A stretch of 64,000 nt of DNA from Daucus carota subsp. sativus (GCF_001625215.2 NC_030386.2:38753296-38817295); one strand, 5' to 3'; positions 1 through 12,927 are shown, numbered from the stretch's first letter. Numbers and translations: made by a program. Notes: a model not told the origin generated them from the sequence alone.

Positions 1-1
1 T

Positions 2-180
2 TGTTCAATTGCTTTTGTTAAAAGACAAGCGAATAGGGTAGCTCATCTCGTAGCTAAATTGCCTTGTTCTCTAGATTGTCAAAATGTTATTACGTCTCCT
101 TCAGGGGTGTTGTTGGAGGCTTTATTTTCTGATGTTTCTTGAGTTTATGAAAGCATCTTTCTTCAAAAAAAAAAAAAAAG
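2..180 (+). pseudogene. 3' end of a LINE (RNase H C-terminus) with poly(A)
   Basis: Frame 2 is open from the window edge to a TGA at 140-142. It reads like the C-terminal end of the RNase H domain of plant L1-type LINEs, with the block VKRQANRVAHLVAKL. A run of about 14 A follows at 165-179, as expected at a LINE 3' end. Only the tail lies in the window, so whether the rest is intact cannot be seen. Confidence 0.65.
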
Positions 181-1008
181 AAAGGTTATAATTACTTTTT
201 GTGTTTAATATAAGATTAATTATCAATTTATATTTTTTTATAAAACTAAAACAAAATATACATATATGTCAGAGTGATGAATTCAAAATTTTAACTCTGT
301 GATATAGTTATAGAATCACTTATAATTAATTATAACGACTTGCTCCAAGTTTATAAATTTCAAAATTAATGTTCAATACTATCATCTTGTTTAAGATTCT
401 TTATTCATAATTTGTATCCTACAATATTACGGTCGTTTTAAGATGGGTTTTGGCTTGATCCCTTATCCATTCATAGTTTATTTTTCATTTATACTTTATT
501 ATATTATAATGACTTGTGTTGATTAAAAATATACTTATATTACCAATATCCTAAAGAATGAATATATAGTGGAGGACAAAGTTGATAGTAATGGATCTGT
601 CTAAAAAAAGGTTTAGTCAAAATAAGTAATTATTCTTGAATAAACTTGTATACATACTTTTTCTAAAAATATATATTAAGAAAGAGATTGTTTAGCAAAT
701 ATAGATAGTTATTTATAATAAATACATAATAATATCATGTTCAAAAAAATAATAGTTTAATGATAAATAAGATATCTGATATAAAATAATTTTTTTGGAA
801 AAAAATTGGCCTAAATATTTTGATCATAAAATAAAAAAAATAATTCCAGATATTATATATAAAAAAAAAAGTACACGTCCCAGTCCCCAGACAAAACCGG
901 TCAAACCTTTGGACTTTTATTACTTTGAGATGCAACTCATTAAACAACAGACCACATGCCATATCTAACACACCAATCAAACATAAACTATACTTACATG
1001 TCTGTAGC
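181..1008. other. AT-rich intergenic stretch, no gene seen
   Basis: Very AT-rich DNA with frequent stops in all frames and no recognisable coding or repeat signature. It presumably holds the upstream region of the hydrolase gene that starts at 1067. Confidence 0.5.
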
Positions 1009-1016
1009 TATATATA
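1009..1016 (+). promoter_or_regulatory. Putative TATA box of the DUF676 hydrolase gene
   Basis: TATATATA lies 50 bp upstream of the start codon at 1067, a plausible core-promoter position with a short leader. This is positional inference only. Confidence 0.45.
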
Positions 1017-1066
1017 CCTCTTTATTTTCGTCAACTAAACACAACTAAAAAAACATAAATTTTCAG

Positions 1067-4000
1067 ATGGAGTTGAACAAGAGTTCAGAGCAGATGGGTA
1101 ATGAAAAGATTAAGACTTTGATAAATGTTAAGAAGATCAAGAAGAGGAGATTTAAGGGTTTGAAAATGGGGTGTTTTGGGATGAGAAGAAGGGATGATTA
1201 TGGTCATTCTACTTTGGAAGAAGCTGATGTGGATGGGAATCTTGATATGGAGTCTGCTTCTAATTTTGGGTCGGGTCGGGTTGACCCGACCCATCTTGTT
1301 GTTACTGTTAATGGTATCATTGGCAGGTCAGTCTGTTTTAGCCTCTACTTGCCCTTTTCAGAATTTTGCATAATTTGTTTTTTAATTTGGTATGGGTCGG
1401 ATTGACCCGAGCGGACACATTTTCTTGTTACTCTGTTAATGGGATAATAATTGGCAGGTCAAGTCAGCCTCTAGCCCTGTACTTACCCTTTTTAGACTCT
1501 TGCATAGTTCAATTTTTTTTCACTCAGGAAAAAAAAGTTTGATCTTTGTGGTATTAGGATATGTTGTTTATGATGTAGTGATATTGGTATGTTTTTGTAT
1601 TGATTATCTGAAATATGGGGTTTTATAATGTGATTTACGAAGTTGGAATGTAGTAATATTTGTGTATTAATTACATTTTGGTTCAGTGAGGGCATTAAGG
1701 CTGTTTATCTAATTTGGTACAAATGTGATGTACCTGGATATGGCAAGTTGGCTTGATTCTGCATTGCAGAGGTATTTTGTTCTTCATGGAAAATTGGGAA
1801 TAGTTATGATAGTCTTTGCTTTAGATGTCCAGATTCTTGTAAAATATCAAGTAGCCTCTTTCATCACATTTGTGTGTTCTCGTTATGTATTTGTTTTTGC
1901 CCATAAGAAAATTATGCAGTTTACTTGTGTCTATATATATATGTCAAGTGCAATTCTTTATGGTATCCATACTATATTACTGTTATTATGTCAAATATAA
2001 GTTGTAATATTCAAGTTTTATCTAATATGCATTTTTGCAACTTGTGTGAGTTGTAGTTTCCGGGAAATATATTTTAATCAATTATTTAGATCATTAAAGT
2101 GTTGGGTTTTTTATTTTCCCAAATTGAACTTTGCAAATGGTTTGCATCAAAATATTTTCACTGCACAAGCCTTTCTATTTATGCCATGTATGTGTATTAA
2201 TAGTGTTCTTCATGTCTGTAGTGCACAAGATTGGAGATATGCAGCAAAGCAGTTTTTAAAAAGATACCCCCACGAAGTTGTTGTGCACTGTAAGTTTCAT
2301 ATAAATACACCATTCATTCTCATGTGTTTTCCCTGGTTTGCTGTATTGAGGTCTTGTAGGTTATGCATGACCTTTTTCATATTAGTTGATGAACAATAGA
2401 GTTGATGATGCTGTTGTACTTGCGGGGTTCCGGATTTAGGTGGTTGGGTACTTGCAAATGTTATTCAGTTCCGAAAGAAACAATTTTCCCTGTAAAACTT
2501 GTGATACGTGTGTAACTAATCATCAAAATATTATTTCTAATGCTTCTAATCTATGTTAATCATCTTCCTCTTCCTGTATATAAATAAATTGACCAGACAC
2601 AGTTACGACTATGCTTTATCATCCAGCATAAATCTCTAGATCCAATCAACAACCTCTCCAACTATATCAACTTACAAGAACATAGAAGATTAACCAGACT
2701 GAGTGATCAATATGGAAGTGAGTGCAAGAAGTATATCATGCTTCTTGAAAAAAAAAGCTTGGAAAAGAAAAAACTTTACTTGAGTAAAATAATTGAATAT
2801 ATAAGTTTGTAGTATATGGATAATGAAGCGGTGGTAACTATACGGTATGGTAGAAACACCTCACATATCTTTTGAACATTTGCATGGTAATGCCAATAAC
2901 TTTGCACTTCTTGATTGTAACGGGATGGGGAAACCATACAGATATGGATGAAATTGAAAAAAGATAGATGATATAGCTTTGTATATTAAGGAAATTTGTC
3001 CTGGGAATTGGGGAACCTACTTTGAGCACGACGAGTCAATGATTCATGCATGGACAAATAATTTAACTAGAGGTGTTGCTCATATATACCGCATAACCCT
3101 GACTTAGCTGTAAGATCCTTTTTTGGCTATGTGGAAACTTTAAGCAAGGATCTTTTTGTCACAAAAGTTACTAACATATACTGGTTTGCATATTTGCTCT
3201 ATGCAGGCAGTGAATCTAATCATTCAATGTTAACATTGGACGGTATTGATGTGATGGGAAGCAGATTAGCAGATGAGGTTTGTAGTGGCATCTATATTGA
3301 TTCCTATTCTGAACTCTTTCCTTCGTGATGGCTGATTTTTCTCATATGTAGTTTCTGTCATCTCCTTAGAGTTGATTGATATATCTATGCAAGAATTTCG
3401 AATTCTTCATCCGCAACACAAGGTTATAAGCTTGATAACGTTACCTTTCAGGTGTTAAGTGTAATAGAACGTCATCCTGGTCTTCAGAAAATTTCTTTTA
3501 TAGGTCACTCACTTGGTGGCCTAATATCAAGATATGCTATTGCTAAGCTTTATACAGAGGAAAGATTTGAGAGAACTGGAAATTCTTCATACAAGGAACA
3601 TGAATTTAAAGGAAAAATTGCTGGACTAGAGCCTATGAACTTCATAACCTCTGCATCACCACACCTCGGTTGCAGAGGGCATAGACAGGTGATCAGTTTG
3701 GGCTCTTCTTGCTCATCTCTTATCCTTTCCTGATACCATCTTGAATGAACTTGAGGAAGCCATATGTATGTTGATACTTCCTGATTTTTTTTAGGTAAAG
3801 TTTACATTTAGATATTCTGCAAACCCATGTACTCCTGATGCACATCGTAGAACCGTATGCTCACCTCTGCAACTTTAAATTAAGTTGGCATGTTTAATGA
3901 TGGATATGTACAAATGTTTTGTCCTTGATAGGTAATAAGGTTAGCTTATATGCCATTCATTCGTTTCAGTAACAAGAGAACGATTTCGGTAATTTATATA

Positions 4001-6394
4001 GGAAATATAGCAGGGACGTTTATGTATTATCCTTGCTTTTGGAGAAGGGCTTAAAACACTGCACAAAACTTGCTCCAACACTAGTAGATCTCAGTTATGG
4101 AAATACTTTTTAAGATGCTTTGATATTTTCTACTTTTTACCAATTTTATTTAATATGTTCACCTTTAGTATTGTTATCGTTGACTCTTACATCCGTATGT
4201 TGGATTCATAACACTGCTGTTGGGCAGTACCATAAACTGTCAAAAGATAAACTGTTGCCATGTTGCTTGCTTTTTTCTTTTGACTATTTTGACACTGTCA
4301 TAAAAATTTACCAGCTACCAGTTATTGTGTCATTTGTGGCTCCTGTTTCTTATTTTCTATGGGCTTTACAAATGCAGATTCCCTTGTTCGGTGGAATTCT
4401 TTCCATGGAAAAAGCAGCAGCACGTATATCTTGGCTTCTAGGCAGAAGCGGGAAGCACCTGTTTTTGACTGATGCACGTGATGGGAAACCTCCTCTTCTG
4501 CTTCAGATGGCAGATGATTGTGAAGATCTTAAGTTCATGTGAGCTTTCATGAAATAATAGTGAAACATCAATTGGTTTTGCAAGAGAATATGTTTTGGTC
4601 TTGCCTTCAGTCTGTCTGATGCCCCCTCCCCACCCTAATTTCACATATTTGTGTCTACAGATCAGCTTTGCAATCCTTCAAGCGTCGGGTGGCCTATGCA
4701 AATGCACATTTTGACAGTATCCTTTAATAGTTTATACTTAATTTGATTTCTACAGTTATCATTATTTTGTATTATAAGACTTGTTTTAAAGCATTAGATT
4801 TCATCATCACATGCTAGATGTAATAATATAAACATAGGTAGTGGCAGAAGGCACATCATGTCTATCTAAGGAACCCATTCAGTACTTTACTCTAGAATAT
4901 AATAAATATATTCAGCAAATTTTTCCGGTCCTTCGCTCTAGAATATTATAAATGTATATAGTAAATCTTTTAATTCTCTTCTACAGTATTACTTTGCATC
5001 TGAATATCTGTAATGCTACAACATATAATTACGTAGTATCATTTTTAGCCTGACCTATCTTCATTCTTCAGAGGTGGATTTGTTAAACCTCAAGCTTTAC
5101 AAGCAAATGATGTGTCTAGGAAAGATAATTGGTTTTGTCTGTTGAGGCATTAGTTTTTATTTTTTGTTGTCATACAGAGTGCAGATTTACATCTATACTT
5201 GCTAGCTGCAAGCTGATAGGTAAAATAACTCATTGGCAATTATGTACCTCTGAAAATGACTACCCATAACTTATCGTTTTGATTCTCCTTTCACATTTAT
5301 ATTTCTGCTATATTCAAACATTCACTATGCTTCGTAGTTCTGGTATTCTTTTTATATAATTGTTACAGTATCAGGCACACCAATGATACAAAAGCTCTCT
5401 TGTCCACTTAACATTTTTCTTCTTAAGAAATTGTAGGATGGAGTACTTCATCCCTTAGGCATCGAAGCAAACTTCCAAAGGTACAAATTAAATACTTTAA
5501 AAAGAAAATTTGTATTAAAATATAATTGGCTACCTCTCCTAATCATCTTGATTTTTGTTTTGGCTTTAGCATCTGAAATTTCCAAGAAATGATAGATATC
5601 CTCATATTATAAATGAAGAGACAGCTAGAGCTGACAATTCTTCTAAAGCCCAAGCTAAAGATTACAAGACCGATGACATGGAAGGTTGGTTTATTATCCG
5701 GGCTTATTCTAACTAGTTAACTATGATTAGATAAGAATGCGTTCAGTTGAAGTCTAGTCCTGAGTCCGCCAAATCTCATCTGTAAATTGTTTTTTTGAGC
5801 TAGCAACTTAATTAGACAAAATATATGTTAGAATGCAAGAACATGGAACTTCATTTAACTGTGCTTCAATAACCTTTGAAACACTTCCTTCATGTTGAAT
5901 CATTTTGTTCTTTAATTTTTAAGCCTTCAACTGCTAGATGAAGTCATTAATACTAAATGTCATTAATTTTAACAGTCTTTATCTGTGTACCATTACAATT
6001 TCAGAGGTGATGATAAAAGGTTTAAATAAAGTAAGCTGGGAAAGGGTGGATGTAAGCTTTAAAGGAAGTAGACAAAGACTTCTTGCACACAATACAATTC
6101 AGGTGAGTATTTTTCATTCTTGCATTTGGATGTCATAATCAGGATATTTAAGTATCATTTAGCAGTGAATATCAACTGTTTTAAACAATGATGTAACTTT
6201 ACATGCTTATATCGAGGGAATGCACAAAATGGCCAATACAGTATTACCATCGCACTTTGCATATAGCACAAATAAATTTCATTACTGCCACGCTAAATGT
6301 GATCTTTTATTATCATGTTCAGGTTAACTCACCCTTCATGAATTCTGATGGAGCTGATGTAATTCAACATATGCTCGACAATTTCTCATTGTAG
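1067..6394 (+). CDS. Putative serine esterase/lipase, DUF676 (ROG1-like) alpha/beta hydrolase
   Basis: Ten exons join in frame: 1067-1326, 2222-2289, 3207-3277, 3452-3688, 4378-4538, 4661-4716, 5428-5480, 5570-5684, 6005-6102 and 6323-6394. The total is 1191 bp, or 396 residues. All introns are GT-AG. The basic N-terminus leads into VTVNGIIGSAQDWRYAA, the usual entry to this domain. The nucleophile elbow GHSLGG in exon 4 places the probable catalytic Ser at about residue 153. LTDARDGKPPLLLQM in exon 5 and the C-terminal LLAHNTIQV probably supply the acidic residue and His. For exon 7 I chose the acceptor at 5427 rather than the next AG at 5436, because it restores the family block KIVGWSTSSLRHRSKLPK. 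Plant homologues are annotated as putative lipases; the substrate is unknown. No frameshift was seen. Confidence 0.9.
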
Positions 6395-7064
6395 GAGCTG
6401 CACAATTTTTTAAGCTAAATTACTGTCCCACTCGGAAGTTCATTCCAAAAGTGCATGCACGTAAGCTTCCAAAATTTTGTCACTTTAACGCTGACATTAT
6501 TCTTTCTGGAAATGTAGAAATGAGTTATTTATAGCTGTTAGTTATAATTTTTTGGGGACAACATTTGAACTTGTTCATGCCCCCCAACCTGTATATTAGT
6601 GTATGAGTTTGTTGTAAGAGTATAATACAGGTGCCAGTAAAATGAAGGGCACAGTAAAGAGTTTAGATCCTACAACATTCACGGGCCTCTCAATATTGTA
6701 ATATATTTTCTTTGAAACAAGTTAAGTTTCAATTGTTAGTAAAAAAGTTTATGTTGCATATATAAATCCCGTCATTTGTTCAATCTATCTGTATGCAGTG
6801 ACCATTTAGCTACTTTTTGCTAATAGATATATTCTGACATCGACAATACATCACAGGTGTAGTTTGGCAAGGATATTCCCCGGATGAAACTTACAAAATC
6901 TAGCTATTCAGTTTTCTGTACAAATATTAGGCCTGTGTTATGTACAAAACTGATGGAGTTTGAAAACAGTCTAATTAGAACTCAATCAAATGAGAAACCA
7001 CATATATGCACAATATTATGAACACAATCTGTGTATATACACCCTCATAATCTTGCTGCTTTTG
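6395..7064. other. 3' flank of the hydrolase gene, nothing else seen
   Basis: AT-rich non-coding DNA. It must include the 3' UTR and polyadenylation site of the hydrolase gene, but no single poly(A) signal can be chosen with confidence. Confidence 0.4.
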
Positions 7065-7113
7065 ATTTGGTTCACGGTAAGAAAATGGAATTAAGTATCA
7101 CCCTCACAAGTCA

Positions 7114-7326
7114 TAGCGAGAGTGATGTACCAGTTATCACGTATAACTTCATGTTTGTTTTGATTTGGTTTAGCGAGGGTGACGTACCAGTTATCATGTA
7201 TAACGGTATGTTTGGTTTGATTTGGTTTACGGTAAGGAACGGACTTGGTTTAGCGAGGGTGACGTACCAGTTATCATGTATAACGGTATGTTTGGTTTGA
7301 TTTGGTTTACGGTAAGGAACGGACTT
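7114..7326 (+). repeat. Short tandem repeat, 80-bp unit
   Basis: The motif TAGCGAGGGTGACGTACCAG occurs at 7171 and again at 7251, and the 80-bp unit between them is copied almost perfectly to about 7326. A diverged, shorter copy (TAGCGAGAGTGATGTACC) starts at 7114, 57 bp before the first full unit. The short open frame across this region only reflects the repeat and is not called as a gene. Confidence 0.8.
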
Positions 7327-8558
7327 TTACGAAGAAAAGAAAAGGGCTACTCTATGAAGTCTGTGCCCATACATAATTTCCTCAAAAGAGTTTGATTGAA
7401 GAGATGGGCCAACAGATAACTGGCACATAGTTTTGCTGGAGTAGCACAAACAATACACAAAAAAGTTTGCTACTCTACAATTCCCCTTTTAAGCCAATAA
7501 TAGCACAGTGCTACTACTATTTTGCCCATTACTCCAATTCCTAGAATTTAGTAACCTACCACAAATGGCCTTCCTAGGGAAATAGATGCACTGTTTGCAT
7601 GAAAACAGTGGCCAAAGTGTAAATTAATAGCGTGTATAAAAAGATAAGAAATGCTCTCTGCTACAACTGTTGGTGCTCACATTCCCAAATCAAAAGGTTA
7701 CAAACTAGTCCATAATGCACTGTGCCCATAGGCAGGGGACAAAAAGATTTTCAAATGCATGGATAGTGATAACCCACACCTGTAATTCACTTGTCCTCTT
7801 TATTTGTCACCTTGTGTTTTTTATACAGTGCTTTTGGTATCTTTTTTCTCTGCTTTTCTTTTTAGTGTCCAGTAGTACTCCTGTATTTGTACATGTCATG
7901 TATGCCCACACGGAGGTAGATCTGTTGCTTGATTGATTGATTCATCATTATCACCTTAACTTTTGTTACTGATTCCTAGAACCCTTTTCACTTTGGCCTA
8001 AGTTTACCATTTCTTGTTTTATCCCATGATTAGTCTGACCATCTTCCGTAAACACTCAGCGATGCAACAGTCAAGTGTCTACTTGTTATCTGTTAAGTCG
8101 GGATTCTACATTCCAATATGGGGATTAATTATGTTACTGGGAGTAATCAGATTGCAGTATAGTAAATAAATGTGGAAAATGCAGAAAGCTGTAGATGTAC
8201 TATTACTGTAGTTTTGATTGGAGTATTGTTTGGTTCACTACTTGAGTCCTTTATTGGAGTTGTTACTGTTATTCTACAGTGTAAAGATATTGGTTGAAGA
8301 CCACTCTTCTTGATACACAACTTTCTGAGGCTCTTAAAACGAGGCACAAGTCATTCAAGAAGGCTTTTTCTACCATTAAGTTGCTTTCATTGCTCATTCA
8401 AGTCCCATCATTCTTACACCAACATTAGAGCATTTTCAAGTTCTTGTTAAACCCTTTATGTAGATAGATATTCTGCCTTTGTTCATTAGTCCAAAGTCCA
8501 AACCCTACTTTTCTGAACTTCAATTTTTTGCAGCAACTTCTCTTTGTCTAGTGATAAA
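7327..8558. other. Intergenic stretch upstream of the EPFL gene
   Basis: Mixed-composition non-coding DNA without coding signal in either strand. The last few hundred bases are the likely promoter and 5' UTR of the peptide gene at 8559; no clear TATA box could be assigned. Confidence 0.4.
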
Positions 8559-9114
8559 ATGGTTTACATTCTCAGATGCCACAACAATGGGAATTTAATC
8601 ATTTTCTTCATCTTTTTCTCGGTTTCCAGCTTACCCCATCTCAATTTCATGGCTCAAGGTTAGTGACTTGTTGGCATAATTTTGTCGATAATATTCACAT
8701 TTTAATTGTGTTTTTTTTTATTTGCTCTGATTTTCAGGTAGAGTGATGCACAACCATATTGATATCAATGTTGGTCAGGTGAGTATTTCTCCGACTTTCA
8801 TGTTTCGTGTACTAAAAACGTTGAAGTTTTAGTAACTAAGTTGTGTCTGGTGACAGACTGAAGTTCTGGTGATGAGGAATTTGATAGGGTCAAGGCCCCC
8901 GAGATGCGAGAGGAAATGCACAAATTGCGGGCATTGCAGAGCAGTTCAAGTCCCGGTTGCGCCATTACAGAAAAAAGGTGAGCAAGAAACAATCGGCAAA
9001 TTAAGCCACCACATTTATGCTTCTGCTGCTTATTATTCCAGAGGGAACGATATATCGAATTACAAGCCCATGTGTTGGAAATGTCAATGCGGAGATTCGT
9101 TCTACAACCCGTAA
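8559..9114 (+). CDS. EPIDERMAL PATTERNING FACTOR-like secreted peptide
   Basis: Three exons (8559-8658, 8738-8778, 8857-9114) with GT-AG introns give 399 bp, or 132 residues. The N-terminus has a hydrophobic run (LIIFFIFFSVSSLP), an evident signal peptide. The C-terminal half is the mature EPF/EPFL module: GSRPPRCERKCTNCGHC, then the loop, then NYKPMCWKCQCGDSFYNP at the extreme C-terminus. From memory it is closest to the EPFL1-3 group, EPFL2 in particular. Such peptides are processed from the precursor and bind ERECTA-family receptors with TMM to set stomatal spacing, leaf margin or inflorescence growth. The family usually has six cysteines here; this protein has seven, the extra one in PMCWKC where Ser or Gly is usual. 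The precursor is short. Confidence 0.9.
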
Positions 9115-9403
9115 CTCCATGTAACATTTATCGAAAATTTTGATCTTGTGGGAGGAGAAAATAAGAGACTCTTCAACTGTTTATATCTCAAATGTGTTTA
9201 TATGACTGGATTTGCAGTTGTGTGTTTCTCCTCATGTTTGTAAATTTTTCGGCATTTTTATCGTTTCGAGATTCCTGTAATGCAAGTTTTGTTCATAGCA
9301 TTGAGGCTTAGTGGTGTTATATCTGGTAAATATTTCATTCTTGTGGCATGATTGTTGACCAGAGTGTTTCAGTTCAATGTTTTTCCTAGGGAAGAGAGGT
9401 TAG

Positions 9404-9560
9404 ACACTTTCTTTCATCCGTCCCTCTCATTTCTTTACCCTTTTTTTACTGCTCGACACCTCTCATTTTTTTTACAGTGCAAACCCTCTCATTTCTTTAT
9501 CGTTTTTTACTGCTCGACACCTCTTATTTTTTTTTTACAATTTTTTGCACTGCTCGACAT
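9404..9560 (+). repeat. Imperfect 61-bp direct repeat with MITE-like end
   Basis: The block CTCTCATTTCTTTA...ACTGCTCGACACCTC occurs twice about 61 bp apart (GCTCGACACC at 9451 and 9512), with poly(T) runs. The start, CATCCGTCCCTCTC, resembles Stowaway-type termini seen elsewhere in the window, so this is probably the remnant of such an element. Confidence 0.45.
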
Positions 9561-10970
9561 GTATTTTAACGTGCATATAAAACATAGTTTGATAACTTAT
9601 GCGAGTATTAGAATATGTGCCGAGCTCCTTTAACAAATGAGGGGGGCGGAGGTACAAAGTGACACTAACAACATAAGTGTTTTTATTTTTGACCAAATTC
9701 GAACTCTCGAGAATGAGGTGATACCGATGTTTGGTCCACGAAATATAATTGAATGGAGCAAAGTGAGATGGTGAAGCGACCATACTCGTTTTTCATGATA
9801 GGAGAGGATGGACCCCTGACCATGTGGACGCAGAGAGCGCAGAGGAAGGGCAGAGGAGACTCATTTAATTTTTGCAGAAATGCTGCAGGCGACTATATAA
9901 CCCAGCGTCTCGTCCTGTGTCAATTTATTAATGTAATTACCGGACAAGATTCTTTTTAAAAAATGATATTTTTGCATTCAACTTAATTAATTCAACTATA
10001 TAATTCATCTTATATTAACAAAAATACTATGATCACTTTAATAAATTTATTGTTTATAATAAATGTAATTAAATTATTTATTTTTTAAACATGAGCATGT
10101 AAAATAATGTCTGCATAAAATATTTTTCATTTGAAATGATAGTAAAATTATATATATATATAGATAAATATATTAATAGCGAATTAAGTTTATTTGACTT
10201 TTATTCAAACTTTTATTCGGAGTTGAGACAGTTTAAAGTCTCACAAAACACACAGACTTTTACCGGGCTAGTTTTTACACTGATACTTTTATATCATATT
10301 TGTGGGGGGCCCAAGTCAATGCAGTATCCAGCCAAATTTTTCGAAATTGTCCGAACCAGAACGGACAAGATTTTTCATACTTCTTTTTTTGAAGCTAAAG
10401 ATTTTTCATATTTTTAAAACTAAGAAATAAAAAATAATAATAAGTATTTTCAAAAAATAATAATAATAAGTTATGCGAGTGTTTCGAATTTGGACAACAA
10501 ATCTGTACTTCATGCATGCGCTTATTACACCGTTTCGACACACGTTCCGTTTGAAATTTTTCTGATTAAATTAATCCAATTTTAACTAAAATTTATTAAT
10601 ATTATACAAAATTAAAAATCATATTGTCGATAAATATATATAATTTACTTTTAATAGTTTTTGCATTCTTAAGAGCAAACATTTTGATTTGAAAGTAATG
10701 ATAATAATTCGTTGATTTGATACATGAGGACTTATTTTAACCGATAACGAACTATAGTTATCTCTTGTAATCAACTCAATTCATAGTAGATTCTCGTGCA
10801 ACCAAAATCATACGCATACATGCACAAAAAAATTAAAATTTTAACCATCTATGACATTCAAAATTTCTGTAAATTATCAATCAATCTCCAAATTAGTACC
10901 GGTAACTTACTATAATTAACTATAACATTCAAAAAAAACTAGCTGTTATTCTTGAAAATCTAGAGAAGAG
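9561..10970. other. AT-rich intergenic stretch upstream of the LBD gene
   Basis: No gene is supported. ACTATATAA near 9892 resembles a TATA box but no coding region follows it. The remainder is AT-rich with short homopolymers. Confidence 0.4.
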
Positions 10971-10974
10971 CAAC

Positions 10975-10982
10975 TATATATA
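10975..10982 (+). promoter_or_regulatory. Putative TATA box of the LBD gene
   Basis: TATATATA lies 77 bp upstream of the start codon at 11060, in a CT-rich leader context. Positional inference only. Confidence 0.45.
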
Positions 10983-11059
10983 CAATCAAGATTTTCATAA
11001 TCTTCCTCTCATTACCATCAAATTTTCTAGTAGATTTTCGTGATCAAATAAAATCTCCG

Positions 11060-11967
11060 ATGAATATGAATTCGGGTCGATGTGCAGCTTGCAAGTATCT
11101 AAGAAGAAGATGTCCTAGGGATTGCATCTTCTCTCCATATTTCCCTCCAACGAATCCTCATAGATTCTCTTGTGTTCATAGAATCTTTGGTGCCAGCAAT
11201 GTCGGAAAGATGCTTCAGGTAATGATGGATACTAGTACTTATTAGCTTATAAGTTATAAGTTATTTTCAGGAATAAAAATGACGGATTTCGTTTTGTAAT
11301 GATCAGTAAATGGCAAAGATTTCATTCGAGGGGTATTCATAATTGTACGTATTTTTAGAACTTAATATATATGCTTCACCTTAAGTATTACTTCCTCCCT
11401 CATTCTCAATTCTTTATTGCTTTTTTTATTACTTGAACACGTATTATAAAAATTTTGTTTTGTACATAAAATTTGAATAAAAAATATGAAAATATATTTT
11501 ATAAGAGTTTTAAAAATCTGTTTGTTGAACCCTCGTCCCTCCATTCTCAATCTAAAGAAATTAGACGGACAGAGAGAATATCATTTTTGCAATAATTTCA
11601 TTAATGTTGTGATCAAATTTATAATTATTTGTTGCAGCAACTGCCGGTTGAATTAAGAGGAGAAGCTGCGGAAACATTATATTACGAGGCGCAATGTAGA
11701 ATGGAGAATCCGGTTTACGGATGCGTGGGAATCATAACGCAATTGCACCAACAAATAAATGAAGCCGAGAGAGAATTAGCGAGAGCGCAGGCTCAGATAG
11801 CGTTTCATCGACACGCCTCAAATGCGCATCGTCCCCTGCCGCAACAGGACCAACTTGAAGTTGAACCATCTGCACCTGAAGCTGTCACTGACTCGTCGTG
11901 GCTTGATCAAAATGAATTTGATGTTTCGGCGTTGATGAGCCCGCTTGATCCGGCTTGGTTTCTCTGA
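11060..11967 (+). CDS. LOB-domain transcription factor, LBD23/24-like
   Basis: Two exons (11060-11218 and 11638-11967) join in phase 0 to 162 residues. The LOB zinc-finger-like block is complete: Cys8, Cys11, Cys18 and Cys22 in CAACKYLRRRCPRDC (CX2CX6CX3C). It is followed by the GAS block starting FGASNVGKMLQQLPVE, the conserved NPVYGCVGII, and a leucine-zipper-like helix (ITQLHQQINEAERELARAQ), which marks a class I LBD. The intron sits at the usual LBD position, between KMLQ and QLP. LBD proteins are nuclear, plant-specific DNA-binding factors that control lateral-organ and root development. From memory the domain is most like Arabidopsis LBD23/LBD24. The short acidic tail after residue 120 has no domain I recognise. 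Confidence 0.93.
11391..11577. mobile_element. Diverged Stowaway-like MITE inside the LBD intron
   Basis: CTTCCTCCCTCATTCTCAAT on the left and GACGGACAGAGAGA on the right resemble the Stowaway-type ends seen elsewhere here, and TA lies immediately left of the element. The right terminus is degenerate, so the exact end is uncertain. Confidence 0.5.
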
Positions 11968-12738
11968 AAACCGAGAAGATGTTCTTTGCTAGTTTCATGC
12001 ACTCTGTTTACCGTTTGATTTCGCATGAAATTTTATTCAGTTTCATTCTTAAATGAACACTATATTTTATTGCATAATGACGTGAAGTTGTGGTCGATAC
12101 TATTATATGTCGGCATGATACATTTTCTTCCAAGTATTTTGAATTAATTATCTCCGTCCTATTTAATTGTGTATACAGTTTTTTTTCAATAATTGACACT
12201 TATTTTAAAATGAATATAAAGTATACTGTCATAATTTTTTTTTAATTTTAAAATTAAAACACCAATTTTTTTTATAGAAGTTAGAAAATAAAAAATAATT
12301 TGTGAAATTATAATTTAACGACACGTTAAAATACGTGCTAAGTGCTGCCTCCAAACATGTATACATACTGCACAGTAGTAATTTGAAATATTACAGTAGT
12401 CGGGCCATTACTGTTTTAAAGTTTTATCAGTACCGGTAGTTTCAAAAAAAAAAAAATGTTTTATTAGTATCAGTGATAATAAAAACAACTAACTGAATAG
12501 TCGAAACTAATACTGTATCAGAAATAATGTGAAAATGAAATGGAAAGTCAGCCTCGAACATTAGAACAAATAATCCTCCACCTGTAAAAAGTAAAAACAC
12601 AATGATGTACCCACTCGGCCGCTTGCATCTGTCAATAAAATTTTAATCCTCCAGCAATATTGGAGAGTAGCCTAACAATATTTCATAGTACTTGCAGTGC
12701 CAGGCATTGATCTCCATATCTTTTAGTTTCTAACTTTC
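11968..12738. other. 3' flank of the LBD gene, non-coding
   Basis: AT-rich DNA containing the LBD 3' UTR. No other gene or clear repeat was found. Confidence 0.4.
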
Positions 12739-12740
12739 TA

Positions 12741-12927
12741 CTCCCTCCGTCCTCTTAATAGTTTACCCACACTGTTTGCACGTATTTTGAGACTTTTATA
12801 AAGTATAACTTCATAACTTTTATTCAGAGAAAAAAAAATTAAAAAATATATTATGAAACTATACTTTAAATGAGCGTGGGAAAACATGCCAAAAAGTAAC
12901 GTAAAGAAATGAGAGGAACAGAGGGAG
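12741..12927. mobile_element. Stowaway-like MITE
   Basis: The element starts CTCCCTCCGTCCTC and ends with GAGGGAG, and is bounded by TA dinucleotides (12739-12740 and 12928-12929), the Tc1/mariner target site. It is 187 bp and non-coding, with a self-complementary AT-rich centre (TAAAGTATAACTTC against ACTATACTTTA). Confidence 0.8.

Noticed and set aside
4120-4542. Continuous 140-codon frame read as one protein
   Set aside because: The first part is intron; only 4378-4538 fits the hydrolase family, with a good acceptor before it.
9741-9959. Small frame after a MITE-like stretch, with ACTATATAA nearby
   Set aside because: No homology is recognisable and the TATA-like motif lies inside the frame, not before it.
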